Positions 50,290-59,671 are shown, numbered from the stretch's first letter. The stretch: DNA of 64,000 nucleotides from Flavobacteriaceae bacterium UBA3356 (GCA_002360635.1 DEQW01000006.1:214135-278134); one strand, 5' to 3'. Translations and numbers: made by a program. Notes: generated by a model from the letters alone, not told the origin.

Positions 50290-51690
50290 ATGCAATTACC
50301 TCCAAACGAGCATGACAACTTCTCCCTTTCCCGCTTTGAATCTATGTTGAAGACAAACGATGTCTATTTTTTCGATTCGGAAGAGTTTGAGGACATTATT
50401 CAATATTATCTTGAAAACGGTAAAATTGCCCTTGCCAAAAAGGCAACCAAGTTAGGATTGGAACAACACCCCTCCTCTACTAATTTAAAGTTGTTTCAGA
50501 TTGAAATGCACATTTTTGAAAATGAGCTTGACGTTGCAGATTCTTTACTGAACGATTTATATTCACTGGAACAATCCAATCAAGAGGTTTATATACAAAA
50601 AGCGAACATTCTTTCTCGACGTGATAATCATAAAAAAGCGATTCAATTATTAGAAAAAGCGCTTGAAATCACCAACGATGAAAATGATGTTATGTCCCTA
50701 ATTGGGATGGAGTATTTGTTTTTAGAGGATTTTGAGAACGCTAAACGTTTTTTTATGAAATGTTTAGAGAATGATGAAGAAGATTATTCTGCCTTATATA
50801 ATATAATATACTGTTTTGAATTTTTAGAGCAACACGAAGAAGCCATAGATTATTTAAACGACTTCCTTAATAAAAATCCATACAGCGAAGTCGCGTGGCA
50901 TCAAGTAGGAAAACAATATTATATTTTAAAAGACTACAAAAAAGCATTGGCAGCTTTCGATTTTGCCATTATAAGTGATGACCGTTTCATTGGTGCATAT
51001 TTAGAAAAAGGAAAAGTGCAAGAAAAACTAAAGCAATACGAAGAAGCTATTGAAAGCTATAGTATTACCTTAGGTCTCGATGACCCTACCTCTTTTGCTT
51101 TATTACGAATTGGCAAGTGTTATGAAAAAATAGGTGATAGCGAGTTGGCACTTCAGTTTTACACAAAATGTGTTGAAGAAGATGGGCTATTAGACAAAGG
51201 CTGGATTGCGATTACTGACTATTATTTAAAGAAAAAAGACTACAAAAAAGCCCTATATTTTATTGAAAAAGCCATTAATATTGATAGTGAAAATGTTCGG
51301 TATTGGAAACGCTATGCACGTATAAACTTTAGTCTGCAATTGTTTGAAGAAGCAGAGCACGGCTACCGAAGAACTCTAGAGTTAGGAAATTACGAGCTTA
51401 ACACTTGGTTAAGCCGTTGTGATTTATTGTTGCAATTAGGTGAATTTGAAGCTGCTATTAAAAATTTATTGCAAGCATCAGAATTTTATCCAGAAAATGC
51501 TGAAATAGAATTTAGGTTTGCAGGGCTCTACAATATTTTATCCGAAGAAAGAAAAGCTATTTTTCACCTAAAAAATGGTTTAAAATTTAATCGGGAATTT
51601 GTAATTATTATTGAAGAACTGTTTCCTAATTTTTACGCACGTCCTTCGGTTAAACAAATAATTGAAAAACACAAAAACCCTTCCTTGTAA
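50290..51690 (+). CDS. Tetratricopeptide-repeat protein (cytoplasmic)
   Basis: A 466-residue protein made almost wholly of TPR helices from about residue 40 (KAIQLLEKALEITNDENDVMSLIGMEYLFLEDFENAKRFF, then EEAIDYLNDFLNKNPYSEVAWHQVGKQYY). No signal peptide. This TPR protein next to DUF368 and aroE is a conserved neighbourhood in flavobacteria. A scaffolding role is likely, partner unknown. 34 bp separate it from the first DUF368 gene. Confidence 0.88.
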   Translation: MQLPPNEHDNFSLSRFESMLKTNDVYFFDSEEFEDIIQYYLENGKIALAKKATKLGLEQHPSSTNLKLFQIEMHIFENELDVADSLLNDLYSLEQSNQEVYIQKANILSRRDNHKKAIQLLEKALEITNDENDVMSLIGMEYLFLEDFENAKRFFMKCLENDEEDYSALYNIIYCFEFLEQHEEAIDYLNDFLNKNPYSEVAWHQVGKQYYILKDYKKALAAFDFAIISDDRFIGAYLEKGKVQEKLKQYEEAIESYSITLGLDDPTSFALLRIGKCYEKIGDSELALQFYTKCVEEDGLLDKGWIAITDYYLKKKDYKKALYFIEKAINIDSENVRYWKRYARINFSLQLFEEAEHGYRRTLELGNYELNTWLSRCDLLLQLGEFEAAIKNLLQASEFYPENAEIEFRFAGLYNILSEERKAIFHLKNGLKFNREFVIIIEELFPNFYARPSVKQIIEKHKNPSL

Positions 51691-51724
51691 TTTGCGTATT
51701 TTTGGCTTTCAGTAAATAAAACTT

Positions 51725-52696
51725 ATGCCAAAACGTACTTTTACCCAATACCTTGTAATTACTGCAAAAGGTTTAGCTATGGGTGCTGCCGATGTAGTAC
51801 CTGGGGTTTCTGGTGGAACCATAGCTTTCATATCAGGAATTTATGAAGAGCTAATTGAAACCATTCATAAACTTGATATCGGTTTTTTTAAAACCTGGAA
51901 AAAAGAAAGTTTTTCAAATGCTTGGAAAGCCTATAATATTTCCTTTTTAGTTGCTTTATTTTCAGGAGTTGCAATTAGCATTTTATCGCTTGCCAAAATA
52001 ATTACTTGGTTATTGGCCAACCACCCTATTTTAGTTTGGTCTTTCTTTTTCGGATTAGTAATTGCCAGTATTCTATATGTTGGCAAACAAGTTACTAAAT
52101 GGAGTATAATCACGGGTATAGCATTAATAATTGCTGCAGCTGCAGCCTATGGTATTACGCTAGCCGAGCCTTTGGGAACAGCGGACAGCACTTGGTTTTT
52201 ATTCTTTGCCGGCTTTGTAGCTATTATAGCAATGATCTTGCCCGGAATTAGCGGTGCTTTTATACTATTACTACTTGGAGCCTATACAGCTATTATTGGC
52301 ACCATTTCGCAATTAGGTGAAGGTATAGCAAATATGAATTGGCAACTTATATCGCAAGCCTTAGTAAAGATTGGAATATTCGCTGTTGGTGCCATTTTTG
52401 GTTTAAAAGTATTTTCCCGTGTATTGAACTGGATGTTCAAGAACCATAAAAATTTGATTTTGGCAGTATTGACCGGGTTTATGGTAGGGGCACTTAATAA
52501 AATATGGCCTTGGAAAGAAGTATTAAAATACCGCGTAAACTCTCACGGTGAAGAAATACCTTTTATTGAACAAAGCATTATGCCTACGCAATACCCAAAT
52601 GATCCACAAATACTATACGCTCTTATTTTTATGATTCTAGGCTTTTTAAGTATCTTTATTTTAGAGCGTGTAGCCGTTTCAAAAAACAGGCAATAA
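51725..52696 (+). CDS. DUF368 (PopT-type) polyprenyl-phosphate translocase, copy 1
   Basis: A 323-residue polytopic membrane protein with two internal copies of the family signature: MGAADVVPGVSGGTIAFISGIYEEL near residue 18 and ILPGISGAFILLLLGAYTAI near 170. DUF368 proteins have been shown in other bacteria to return undecaprenyl phosphate from the outer to the inner face of the membrane, recycling the carrier of cell-wall and surface-glycan synthesis. Its 3' end touches the next DUF368 gene directly (no spacer). The transmembrane count is about nine or ten. Confidence 0.92.
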   Translation: MPKRTFTQYLVITAKGLAMGAADVVPGVSGGTIAFISGIYEELIETIHKLDIGFFKTWKKESFSNAWKAYNISFLVALFSGVAISILSLAKIITWLLANHPILVWSFFFGLVIASILYVGKQVTKWSIITGIALIIAAAAAYGITLAEPLGTADSTWFLFFAGFVAIIAMILPGISGAFILLLLGAYTAIIGTISQLGEGIANMNWQLISQALVKIGIFAVGAIFGLKVFSRVLNWMFKNHKNLILAVLTGFMVGALNKIWPWKEVLKYRVNSHGEEIPFIEQSIMPTQYPNDPQILYALIFMILGFLSIFILERVAVSKNRQ

Positions 52697-53719
52697 ATGT
52701 ACGAAGAAAGGTCGTTTAGCGATAAAATGTGGTTAGTCTTAAAAGGGCTGGCTATGGGAGCTGCTAATAAGGTTCCGGGGGTTTCTGGCGGAGTAGTTGC
52801 ATTTGTTGCTGGCTTTTACGAAGAGTTTATTTATTCCCTTCAAAAAATCAATCGAAAAGCAATCGGGCTATTGTTCGACGGTCGTTTTAGGAGTTTTTAT
52901 CAATATATAAACGGACGTTTTTTAGGGCTTCTCATTTTAGGGATGATTATAAGCTATTTTAGCGTTTCAAAAATACTGGACTTTTTATTGCTTAACTATG
53001 AGTTGTCTGTTTGGAGTGCATTCTTCGGAATGATTATCGGCTCTATTTACTATATAGCGAAAGATTTTGGAGATTGGAATCGGAAATATGTAGCCTATCT
53101 CCTTTGTGGCATTATTGCTGGAGTCAGCATTAGTTTTTTAGAGCCTGCAAAAGAGAACAGTAACTTAATATTTGTATTCTTTTGTGGAATTATTGGTGTT
53201 TCCGGAATGACCTTGCCTGGGCTTTCCGGATCTTTTATTTTAATACTTTTAGGCAATTATGTTCTATTACTGGTAGATTCGGTAAATGCTCTTTATGACA
53301 CCTTTATAGAGATTGTACAGCTTGACTTCAGTTTTACACATAACACAGAGCGCATTAAACTGTTAAAGGTATTAAGCTCTTTTGCACTTGGCTCTTTGGT
53401 TGGTTTAGTGTCGCTTTCACATCTGTTGGCTTATGTCTTGAAACGATTTAAAAAGGCTACTTACGCGGTTATCATAGGCTTTATCTCAGGTTCGCTTGGT
53501 GTCGTTTGGCCTTGGAAAGAAAAAATTTATGCCTTAGATGCCTTCGGAAATATTAAATATGATGCCAATGACCGCGAAATTATAACGGGCTATGACCGGT
53601 ACTGGCCATCAGAATTTTCTTTCGATACCTTTTGGGCAATTTTCTTTATTTTCGTGGGCATACTAATCGTGCTAAGTTTAGATTGGTATCAAAAAGCAAG
53701 ACTTAAATACGATGGCTAA
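52697..53719 (+). CDS. DUF368 (PopT-type) polyprenyl-phosphate translocase, copy 2
   Basis: A 340-residue paralogue of the preceding gene with the same two signatures, MGAANKVPGVSGGVVAFVAGFYEEF and TLPGLSGSFILILLGNYVLL. Loop regions and the C-terminus differ strongly, so it is an old duplication, not a recent one. Start codon follows the stop of copy 1 without a gap, and the end overlaps aroE by 8 bp, so translation of all three is coupled. Having two different copies suggests a heteromer or different lipid carriers; this is inference. Confidence 0.92.
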   Translation: MYEERSFSDKMWLVLKGLAMGAANKVPGVSGGVVAFVAGFYEEFIYSLQKINRKAIGLLFDGRFRSFYQYINGRFLGLLILGMIISYFSVSKILDFLLLNYELSVWSAFFGMIIGSIYYIAKDFGDWNRKYVAYLLCGIIAGVSISFLEPAKENSNLIFVFFCGIIGVSGMTLPGLSGSFILILLGNYVLLLVDSVNALYDTFIEIVQLDFSFTHNTERIKLLKVLSSFALGSLVGLVSLSHLLAYVLKRFKKATYAVIIGFISGSLGVVWPWKEKIYALDAFGNIKYDANDREIITGYDRYWPSEFSFDTFWAIFFIFVGILIVLSLDWYQKARLKYDG

Positions 53720-54443
53720 ATACGGGCTAATAGGAAAAGACATTTCCTACTCCTTTTCAAAAACATTTTTTTCTGTAAAATTTGAGCAGGAAAACCGACA
53801 AGACACCTACCATAATTTTGATATAGAAAGCATTGATGAGTTTTCTAAAATTGTTTCTAAGACTGACAATTTGAGAGGGCTTAATGTTACCATTCCATAT
53901 AAAGAAGCCATTATTCCACTATTAGACAGAATAGATAATGAAGCCGCAGAAATTGGAGCGGTAAACACTGTGAAATTTCAAAACGACGGAAGTCTAAAAG
54001 GATATAATACAGACCATTATGGCTTTGCAAAATCACTTGCTAATTTTCTGCCAATTAAAGAAAAAACAGCTTTAATACTTGGTACTGGTGGTGCTTCAAA
54101 AGCTATTAAATATGTTTTAGACACCATGGACTTTACCTATAAAATAGTTTCGCGTACAAAAACAGAAAACACCATAACGTATAAAGATTTAACCAAAGAT
54201 ATTGTGGCAAATCATTATTTGATAATTAATTGCACCCCTCTTGGTACATCGCCCAATGTTACAGAATGTCCCAATATTCCTTATCAATATATAACTGCCG
54301 ACCACGTTCTCTTCGATTTAATCTATAACCCACCTCAAACCGAATTTTTAAAATTAGGGCATGCACAAGGGGCACGGACTTCCAATGGCTTAAAAATGTT
54401 AGAATACCAAGCAAAAAAGGCTTGGAAAATTTGGCGTACATAA
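53712..54443 (+). CDS. aroE: Shikimate dehydrogenase
   Basis: A 243-residue NADP-linked enzyme reducing 3-dehydroshikimate in the chorismate pathway. The shikimate-binding Ser motif is KDISYSFSKTFFS near residue 11. The catalytic Lys lies in GLNVTIPYKEAI near 66, with NTDHYGF (Asn/Asp) near 98 and the nucleotide loop LGTGGASKA near 121. The late SNGLKMLEYQAKKAW segment is also conserved. The length is slightly short of the 270 typical in enterobacteria but normal for Bacteroidota. It overlaps the second DUF368 gene by 8 bp, a pairing of no obvious metabolic sense that recurs in this lineage. Confidence 0.95.
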   Translation: MAKYGLIGKDISYSFSKTFFSVKFEQENRQDTYHNFDIESIDEFSKIVSKTDNLRGLNVTIPYKEAIIPLLDRIDNEAAEIGAVNTVKFQNDGSLKGYNTDHYGFAKSLANFLPIKEKTALILGTGGASKAIKYVLDTMDFTYKIVSRTKTENTITYKDLTKDIVANHYLIINCTPLGTSPNVTECPNIPYQYITADHVLFDLIYNPPQTEFLKLGHAQGARTSNGLKMLEYQAKKAWKIWRT

Positions 54444-54481
54444 AAAACGGCCAATAAATCTTCAAAATAAAGAACCTGTCT

Positions 54482-54511
54482 TTGTCGTTTGCTTAGTTGT
54501 TAGTATCTTGA
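54482..54511 (+). promoter_or_regulatory. Candidate promoter of the DUF349 gene
   Basis: TTG at 54482-54484, 19 nt, TATCTTGA at 54504-54511. The leader to the ATG at 54546 is about 30 nt. Confidence 0.5.
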
Positions 54512-54545
54512 CAACCTAAGAAGACGAACCTAAACATTGAAAGAT

Positions 54546-56609
54546 ATGTCTGACGAAAAAACGGCAAAAGAAGAAGAAAAGAAAACTGTTGATAATACAA
54601 ACAATACATCTAAAGAAGAAGTGACTACTTCTGATGAAAACAATGAAGTATTGGAAAATGCTTTAGTTGACGAATCTACTAAAACTAAAGCTCCAACAGA
54701 AAAAGTTACAGCAGAAGAGGAATCTACCGAAGCTGAAGAGCAACCAAAGATCGATCCCCAAAAAGAAGGTGAGGAAAAAGAAACCGCTTCCAGTTCAACT
54801 GAAAAGGAAGAATCTGAGGAGGATGAAGAGGAAGAGGATGAAATTGCTTCTTCAGATGAAGAGGAAAAAGAAGAAGAGGAAGAGGATGACGGAAAAGATT
54901 ACAGCGAGCTTTCAAAAAAAGAGTTAATTAGCGAATTCAAATCGCTTTTAAAAGATAATCCCGTACAGAAAATAAAAAATGAAGTTGATGAAATCCGCTC
55001 AGAATTCAACTCAAAATTCAATGATCTTTTAGAGCAGAAAAAGGAAGAGTTTTTGGCAGATGGCGGAAATATTATCGACTTTCAATTTACCACCCCATTA
55101 AAAAAAGAGTTCAACTCACTCTACTTTGATTATAAGGAAAAGCGCAATAAATATTACAAAAATTTAAAGCGAGACCTTCACGCTAATCTTGAAAGAAGAC
55201 AAGAGCTTATTGAAGAGTTAAAAGGATTGTTGAATGCCGAAGAGAGCATGGGTAAAACCTACAATCACTTTAAAGACATACAAAAGCGTTGGCACGAAGC
55301 GGGGCCAATTCCGCGTGACAAATACAACCTTGTTTGGAATAATTACCATCACCACGTTGAAAACTTCTACGATTTCCTACATTTAAATCGTGAGTTCCGT
55401 GATATGGACTTTAAGCACAATTTAGAGCAGAAGCTTAAATTAATTGGCCGAGCAGAAGAACTTGCCCAAGAAAAAAACATAAACAAGGCATTTAGGGAAT
55501 TACAGATGCTTCACAAAATGTGGAAAGAAGATGTAGGGCCCGTGGCTAAAGAATATCGGGATGATGTTTGGGATAAATTCAGCGAAGCTACAAAAGTAAT
55601 TCATGACAAACGTCACGCTCACTTAGAAGAGCAAGAAAAAGAATATGAAGCCAATTATGAGGTTAAAAAAGACCTCATAAATCAGATAAAACAAATTACC
55701 GAAAACACAAAGCCCAGCCATCAAGCTTGGCAAAATTCTATAAAAAAGGTTCAAGAATTACGCGATGCTTATTTTGCGGCAGGAAAAGTACCAAGAGCCT
55801 TAAACAAAGGTATTTGGAATGCTTTTAAAGATGCAACGCGTACATTTAACAGAACAAAGAATGCATATTACAAAGACCAGAAAAAAGAACAATACGCTAA
55901 TCTAGAGAAAAAGCGAGAACTGGTAAAAATTGCCGAGGACAACAAAGACAGTGAAGACTTGGAAGCCACGACACCTTTAATGAAAAAAATCCAAGCAGAC
56001 TGGAAAAAAATTGGTCACGTACCCCGAAAATATAGTGACAAAATCTGGAAACAGTTTAAAGGTGCTTGTAATCATTATTTTGATAGGTTACACGCCCAAC
56101 GCGACGAAGAGAAAGAAGAAGAGAAAGAACACTTTGAAGCTAAAGAGGCGCTACTTGAAAAAATGAACAACCTTGAGCTTTCGGGCGAACACAAAGAAGA
56201 CTTAAAAACCATAAAAGCGAATATTAGTGAATGGAAGAAAATTGGTCGTGTTCCCTACAAAAAACGAAATATAGAACAAAAGTTCAATAATACCTTAGAT
56301 AGTCTATTCAATAAATTAGATGTAAGTAAAAAAGATGCTGAACTAATTAAATTTGAGAATAAACTTAACACCCTTAGCAATCGCGATGATGAGCGAAAAC
56401 TTAAAAATGAGCACTTCTTTATTTCAAAAAAGATAAACGAAACTAAAGATGAAATTCGCCAATTAGAGAATAACTTAAGCTTCTTTAAACATGTTGAGGA
56501 CGACAATCCATTGGTAAAAGAAGTTCATAATAATATTGCTAAGCATAAAGAACAACTAGAGGTTTGGAAGGCAAAACTTTCCAAAATAAAATCTGTTAGA
56601 GACGCTTAA
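54546..56609 (+). CDS. DUF349 repeat protein with acidic N-terminus
   Basis: A 687-residue cytoplasmic protein. The first 125 residues are extremely acidic and of low complexity (Glu/Asp/Lys/Thr). From about 190 on there are five or so DUF349 helical repeats, each with a KxLQxxWKxxGxVPR-like signature: DIQKRWHEAGPIPRDKYN, MLHKMWKEDVGPVAKEYRD, DAYFAAGKVPRALNKGIW, IQADWKKIGHVPRKYSDK, ISEWKKIGRVPYKKRN. A TTG nine bases upstream also opens the frame, but the ATG is preferred. The molecular function of DUF349 is not established. Cotranscribed with the methyltransferase gene (1-bp gap). Confidence 0.9.
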   Translation: MSDEKTAKEEEKKTVDNTNNTSKEEVTTSDENNEVLENALVDESTKTKAPTEKVTAEEESTEAEEQPKIDPQKEGEEKETASSSTEKEESEEDEEEEDEIASSDEEEKEEEEEDDGKDYSELSKKELISEFKSLLKDNPVQKIKNEVDEIRSEFNSKFNDLLEQKKEEFLADGGNIIDFQFTTPLKKEFNSLYFDYKEKRNKYYKNLKRDLHANLERRQELIEELKGLLNAEESMGKTYNHFKDIQKRWHEAGPIPRDKYNLVWNNYHHHVENFYDFLHLNREFRDMDFKHNLEQKLKLIGRAEELAQEKNINKAFRELQMLHKMWKEDVGPVAKEYRDDVWDKFSEATKVIHDKRHAHLEEQEKEYEANYEVKKDLINQIKQITENTKPSHQAWQNSIKKVQELRDAYFAAGKVPRALNKGIWNAFKDATRTFNRTKNAYYKDQKKEQYANLEKKRELVKIAEDNKDSEDLEATTPLMKKIQADWKKIGHVPRKYSDKIWKQFKGACNHYFDRLHAQRDEEKEEEKEHFEAKEALLEKMNNLELSGEHKEDLKTIKANISEWKKIGRVPYKKRNIEQKFNNTLDSLFNKLDVSKKDAELIKFENKLNTLSNRDDERKLKNEHFFISKKINETKDEIRQLENNLSFFKHVEDDNPLVKEVHNNIAKHKEQLEVWKAKLSKIKSVRDA

Positions 56610-56610
56610 A

Positions 56611-57243
56611 ATGGCTTCTTGTCCGTTATGTCATACTAACAACAATCACATTTTTTATAGCGATGAAAACTTTGAGGTTTTTCAGTGCAATTATTGTTCG
56701 CTACTTTATAAAACCCCAGATCAATTTCTAACAGGAAAAGAAGAAAAATACCGCTATCTAAATCATAATAACGATGTGGACGACAAAGGCTATCAGGGCT
56801 TTGTATCACCCATTGTAGACGCTGTAGATCAGGATTTCCCTGTTACTGCCGAGGGTTTAGATTTTGGTGCGGGCACAGGCCCGGTAATTACCGAAATGCT
56901 TTCTGAAAAAGGATATTCATTAACCTTATACGATACTTTTTTTCATTCGAATAAAAAAGCTCTACAGCAATCGTATGATTTTATTGTTTGTTGTGAAGTG
57001 ATGGAACATTTTCATCATCCAGACGAAGAATTTATACTTCTGAAAAAGCTATTAAAACCTAAAGGTAAACTGTATTGTATGACAGAACTTTTTTCTTCAG
57101 AAATAAACTTTAAAGAATGGTACTATAAGAATGATGAAACCCACGTTGTTTTTTATTCTGAACAAACAATTAAGTGGATACAAAAAACTTTTAATTTTTC
57201 TGAAGTTAAAATGGAAGGAAGATTGATTATTTTCTCTGCTTGA
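56611..57243 (+). CDS. Class I SAM methyltransferase with zinc-ribbon N-terminus
   Basis: A 210-residue protein with a four-cysteine ribbon at the start (CPLC at 4-7, CNYC at 28-31). A Rossmann methyltransferase follows: motif I LDFGAGTGPVITEML near 86, acidic LYDTFF, motif IV YDFIVCCEVMEHFHHPDEEF near 122, and the post-motif LLKPKGKLYCMTELF. Methyltransferases with such a ribbon often act on small molecules or surface sugars, but the substrate is unknown. It directly follows the DUF349 gene and meets mazG tail to tail, with only 3 bp between stop codons and no visible terminator. Confidence 0.88.
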   Translation: MASCPLCHTNNNHIFYSDENFEVFQCNYCSLLYKTPDQFLTGKEEKYRYLNHNNDVDDKGYQGFVSPIVDAVDQDFPVTAEGLDFGAGTGPVITEMLSEKGYSLTLYDTFFHSNKKALQQSYDFIVCCEVMEHFHHPDEEFILLKKLLKPKGKLYCMTELFSSEINFKEWYYKNDETHVVFYSEQTIKWIQKTFNFSEVKMEGRLIIFSA

Positions 57244-57246
57244 CAA

Positions 57247-58020
57247 TTATAAAAGCTTAGCCTCTTCCCAAAAAACGTCCATTTCGCCTAAGGTCATATC
57301 TTTTAAAGCAATGCCCTTTTCTTTCGCTTTGCCTTCCAAATATTGAAACCGATTGATGAATTTTTTATTCGTCCGTTCTAAAGCATTTTCAGGGTTAACG
57401 TTTAAAAATCGAGCGTAGTTAATCATAGAAAACAACACATCGCCAAATTCGGCTTCTATTTTATCTGCATTATCCTCAGTTACTTCGTGTTGTAACTCCT
57501 CCAGTTCTTCTTTTAGCTTTTCAAAAACTTGTTGTGGTTCTTCCCAATCAAAACCTACTCCCGCTACTTTATCTTGAATTCTATTCGCTTTTACCAATGC
57601 CGGCAATGATTTAGGAACACCCTGCAATACGCTTTTTTTACCTTCTTTCAGTTTTAAATTCTCCCAGTTTCTTTTTACTTCTTCTTCATCAGCCACATCA
57701 ACATCACCATAAATATGTGGATGACGGGATATCAATTTTTCACAAATTTGATTCAGCACATCGGCAATGTCAAAATCATTGGTTTCACTACCAATTTTTG
57801 CGTAAAACACAATGTGAAGCAAAAGATCACCTAACTCACCTTTTACTTCGTCCAAGTCGTTGTCTAATATCGCGTCTCCCAGTTCGTAGGTTTCTTCAAT
57901 AGTAAGATGTCGCAACGTTTGCATCGTCTGCTTTTTATCCCACGGGCATTTTTCGCGCAACTCGTCCATTATAGTTAGCAGGCGGTCAAAAGCTTGTAAT
58001 TGGTCTTTTCTGGAATTCAT
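57247..58020 (-). CDS. mazG: Nucleoside triphosphate pyrophosphohydrolase MazG
   Basis: A 257-residue enzyme with two MazG domains that hydrolyses (deoxy)nucleoside triphosphates, and in E. coli also (p)ppGpp-related signalling is affected. First domain: CPWDKKQTMQTLRHLTIEETYELGDAI near residue 20, then ELGDLLLHIVFYAKI with its metal-binding acidic residues. Second domain: VFEKLKEELEELQHEV near 170 and EFGDVLFSMINYARFL near 198. The length and spacing match E. coli MazG (263). It is the last gene of the minus-strand ruvX-def group but separated from DUF5606 by a strong hairpin, so it may have its own promoter in 58021-58110. Confidence 0.94.
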   Translation of the reverse strand: MNSRKDQLQAFDRLLTIMDELREKCPWDKKQTMQTLRHLTIEETYELGDAILDNDLDEVKGELGDLLLHIVFYAKIGSETNDFDIADVLNQICEKLISRHPHIYGDVDVADEEEVKRNWENLKLKEGKKSVLQGVPKSLPALVKANRIQDKVAGVGFDWEEPQQVFEKLKEELEELQHEVTEDNADKIEAEFGDVLFSMINYARFLNVNPENALERTNKKFINRFQYLEGKAKEKGIALKDMTLGEMDVFWEEAKLL

Positions 58021-58110
58021 GGCGTATTATTTCAAAAGGTTATAACAAAGCTACTGGAAATCATTTTTGAAACTGAGAAGAGTTATTAAAAAGGATTAAC
58101 AGCAACAAAA

Positions 58111-58140
58111 AAGAGCGATGTTTTTTAAAACATCGCTCTT
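58111..58140 (-). terminator. Intrinsic terminator downstream of the DUF5606 gene
   Basis: AAGAGCGATGTTTT / AAAACATCGCTCTT, a 14-bp perfect stem followed on the minus strand by TTTTTT. Confidence 0.88.
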
Positions 58141-58159
58141 CATTAAATATTTAGTAAGC

Positions 58160-58588
58160 TTATTCTTCTTCCGAAACAGCTTCTTTTTTAGATTCTTCAG
58201 ATTCAGAAAAATCTGTGAAGCCATTTTTAACAAGTAAATTATACCATTGTATTACTTTTTTAATGTCGCTGGCATACACACGATCCTCATCATAATCTGG
58301 TAATACTTCAAAAAAGTATTCTTCCAACTTTATTTTAGGTTCTTTGTGGCTAATGGCCGCTCCCCCATTTTCTTTTTCAGAAATTTTTGAAAACACTTCT
58401 CTAATTGGAACTTCTTCGGTTAATGTGTATATCGCTATCTCACTCAATAAACTAACGTTATGACGTCCGCTTACATTAATTTTTTTGCCATCAATTAGAG
58501 ATTCGGCTAAAAAACCACTTCGAGTTTGTGTTTTTAACTTGTAGAGTCCGGGCTTACCGGAAATTGATAAAATCTTTTCTAAGCTCAT
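58160..58588 (-). CDS. DUF5606 domain protein
   Basis: A 142-residue cytoplasmic protein, recognised by LEKILSISGKPGLYKLKTQTRSGFLAESLIDGKK at its start and VSLLSEIAIYTLTEEVPI in the middle. A second helical part (KVIQWYNLLVKNGFTDF) precedes an acidic tail. DUF5606 proteins are small and nearly universal in Bacteroidota, always close to def and ruvX; no function is known. The 65-bp gap to def and the shared strand suggest cotranscription. Confidence 0.88.
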   Translation of the reverse strand: MSLEKILSISGKPGLYKLKTQTRSGFLAESLIDGKKINVSGRHNVSLLSEIAIYTLTEEVPIREVFSKISEKENGGAAISHKEPKIKLEEYFFEVLPDYDEDRVYASDIKKVIQWYNLLVKNGFTDFSESEESKKEAVSEEE

Positions 58589-58653
58589 AAACTATCTTTT
58601 TCAATTTTTGAAAAGTGCAAATATGCACGGTTTCAATCTTCTTTGCAATGCTA

Positions 58654-59244
58654 TTAACGTTTCTTTTTGGCTTTTGGAAAACGCATTCTGTAATCTATAC
58701 TGATTTTCCCTGCTGAAATTTTACTTAACTTACTTTTAATCAGTCGTTTTTTAAGTGGCGACAGTTTATCAGTAAATAAAATTCCTTCAATGTGATCGTA
58801 TTCGTGCTGTACAATACGAGCCGCAATTCCTGAAAGTGTTTCCTTATGAGTTTTGAAGTTTTCGTCTTCATACTCAATAACGATTTCCGGCTGACGGAAA
58901 ACATCTTCCCTAACTTCCGGAATGCTTAAACAACCTTCATTAAATGCCCATTCATCACCAGATTCTTCCAAAATACAAGCATTGATAAATGTCTTTTTGA
59001 AACCTTCAAGTTGTTTGCGCTCTTCTTCAGTTAAATCTTCATCGTCTGCAAAAGGGCTTGCATCGACTAAAAATATTCGAATGGGAAGCCCAATCTGTGG
59101 TGCCGCCAAACCTACTCCTCTTGCAGCATACATGGTTTCGTACATATTCTCGATAAGTTCGTCCAACTTTGGATAATCTGCATCAATCTCTTTGGCTTCT
59201 TTTCGTAAAACGGGATCGCCGTATGCTACAATCGGTAAAATCAT
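58654..59244 (-). CDS. def: Peptide deformylase
   Basis: A 196-residue metal hydrolase that removes the formyl group from new proteins. All three motifs are seen: GVGLAAPQIGLP (motif 1) near residue 43, EGCLSIPEVRE (motif 2, Cys ligand) near 119, and QHEYDHIEGILF (motif 3, two His ligands and catalytic Glu) near 165. A longer insertion, ADDEDLTEEERKQLEGF, between motif 1 and 2 is typical of the Bacteroidota form. It sits 16 bp after ruvX. Confidence 0.97.
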   Translation of the reverse strand: MILPIVAYGDPVLRKEAKEIDADYPKLDELIENMYETMYAARGVGLAAPQIGLPIRIFLVDASPFADDEDLTEEERKQLEGFKKTFINACILEESGDEWAFNEGCLSIPEVREDVFRQPEIVIEYEDENFKTHKETLSGIAARIVQHEYDHIEGILFTDKLSPLKKRLIKSKLSKISAGKISIDYRMRFPKAKKKR

Positions 59245-59260
59245 TCGTATCTATTTAAAT

Positions 59261-59671
59261 CTATTTGTTGTATAAATATTCTTGTAAAATGATAGTGGCA
59301 CTAATTTCATCAATCAACGCTTTATTTCTACGTTGTTTTTTCTTTAAACCGCTATCAATCATCGTTTGGAACGCCATTTTACTTGAGTATCGTTCATCTA
59401 CCCGTTTTAGTTCCAATTCTGGAAATGCTTCGGAAAATTTCAGAATAAATTCTTTTATATGAACCTCTACATCACTCGCAGTTCCATCTTTTTGCTTTGG
59501 CTCTCCCACCAAAATCAATTCAACTTTTTCTGAAGCGATGTATTTTTTCAGAAAATCGAGCAATTCATTTGTTGGCACAGTCGTTAATCCAGAAGCTATT
59601 AACTGTAGTTCGTCAGTAATTGCTATTCCAGTGCGTTTTGTACCGTAATCTATGGCTAAAATTCGTCCCAT
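59261..59671 (-). CDS. ruvX: Holliday junction resolvase RuvX (YqgF)
   Basis: A 136-residue RNase H-fold nuclease acting on Holliday junctions or on pre-16S rRNA 5' ends. The ATG at 59671 starts exactly at the family beginning, MGRILAIDYGTKRTGIAITD (catalytic Asp near residue 8). A frame extends to 59710 but the extra 13 residues do not match the family. Other motifs: LILVGEPKQKDGTASD near 65, VDERYSSKMA near 99, and the closing DEISATIILQEYL with the last acidic residue near 125. First gene of the ruvX-def-DUF5606 group. Confidence 0.94.
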   Translation of the reverse strand: MGRILAIDYGTKRTGIAITDELQLIASGLTTVPTNELLDFLKKYIASEKVELILVGEPKQKDGTASDVEVHIKEFILKFSEAFPELELKRVDERYSSKMAFQTMIDSGLKKKQRRNKALIDEISATIILQEYLYNK

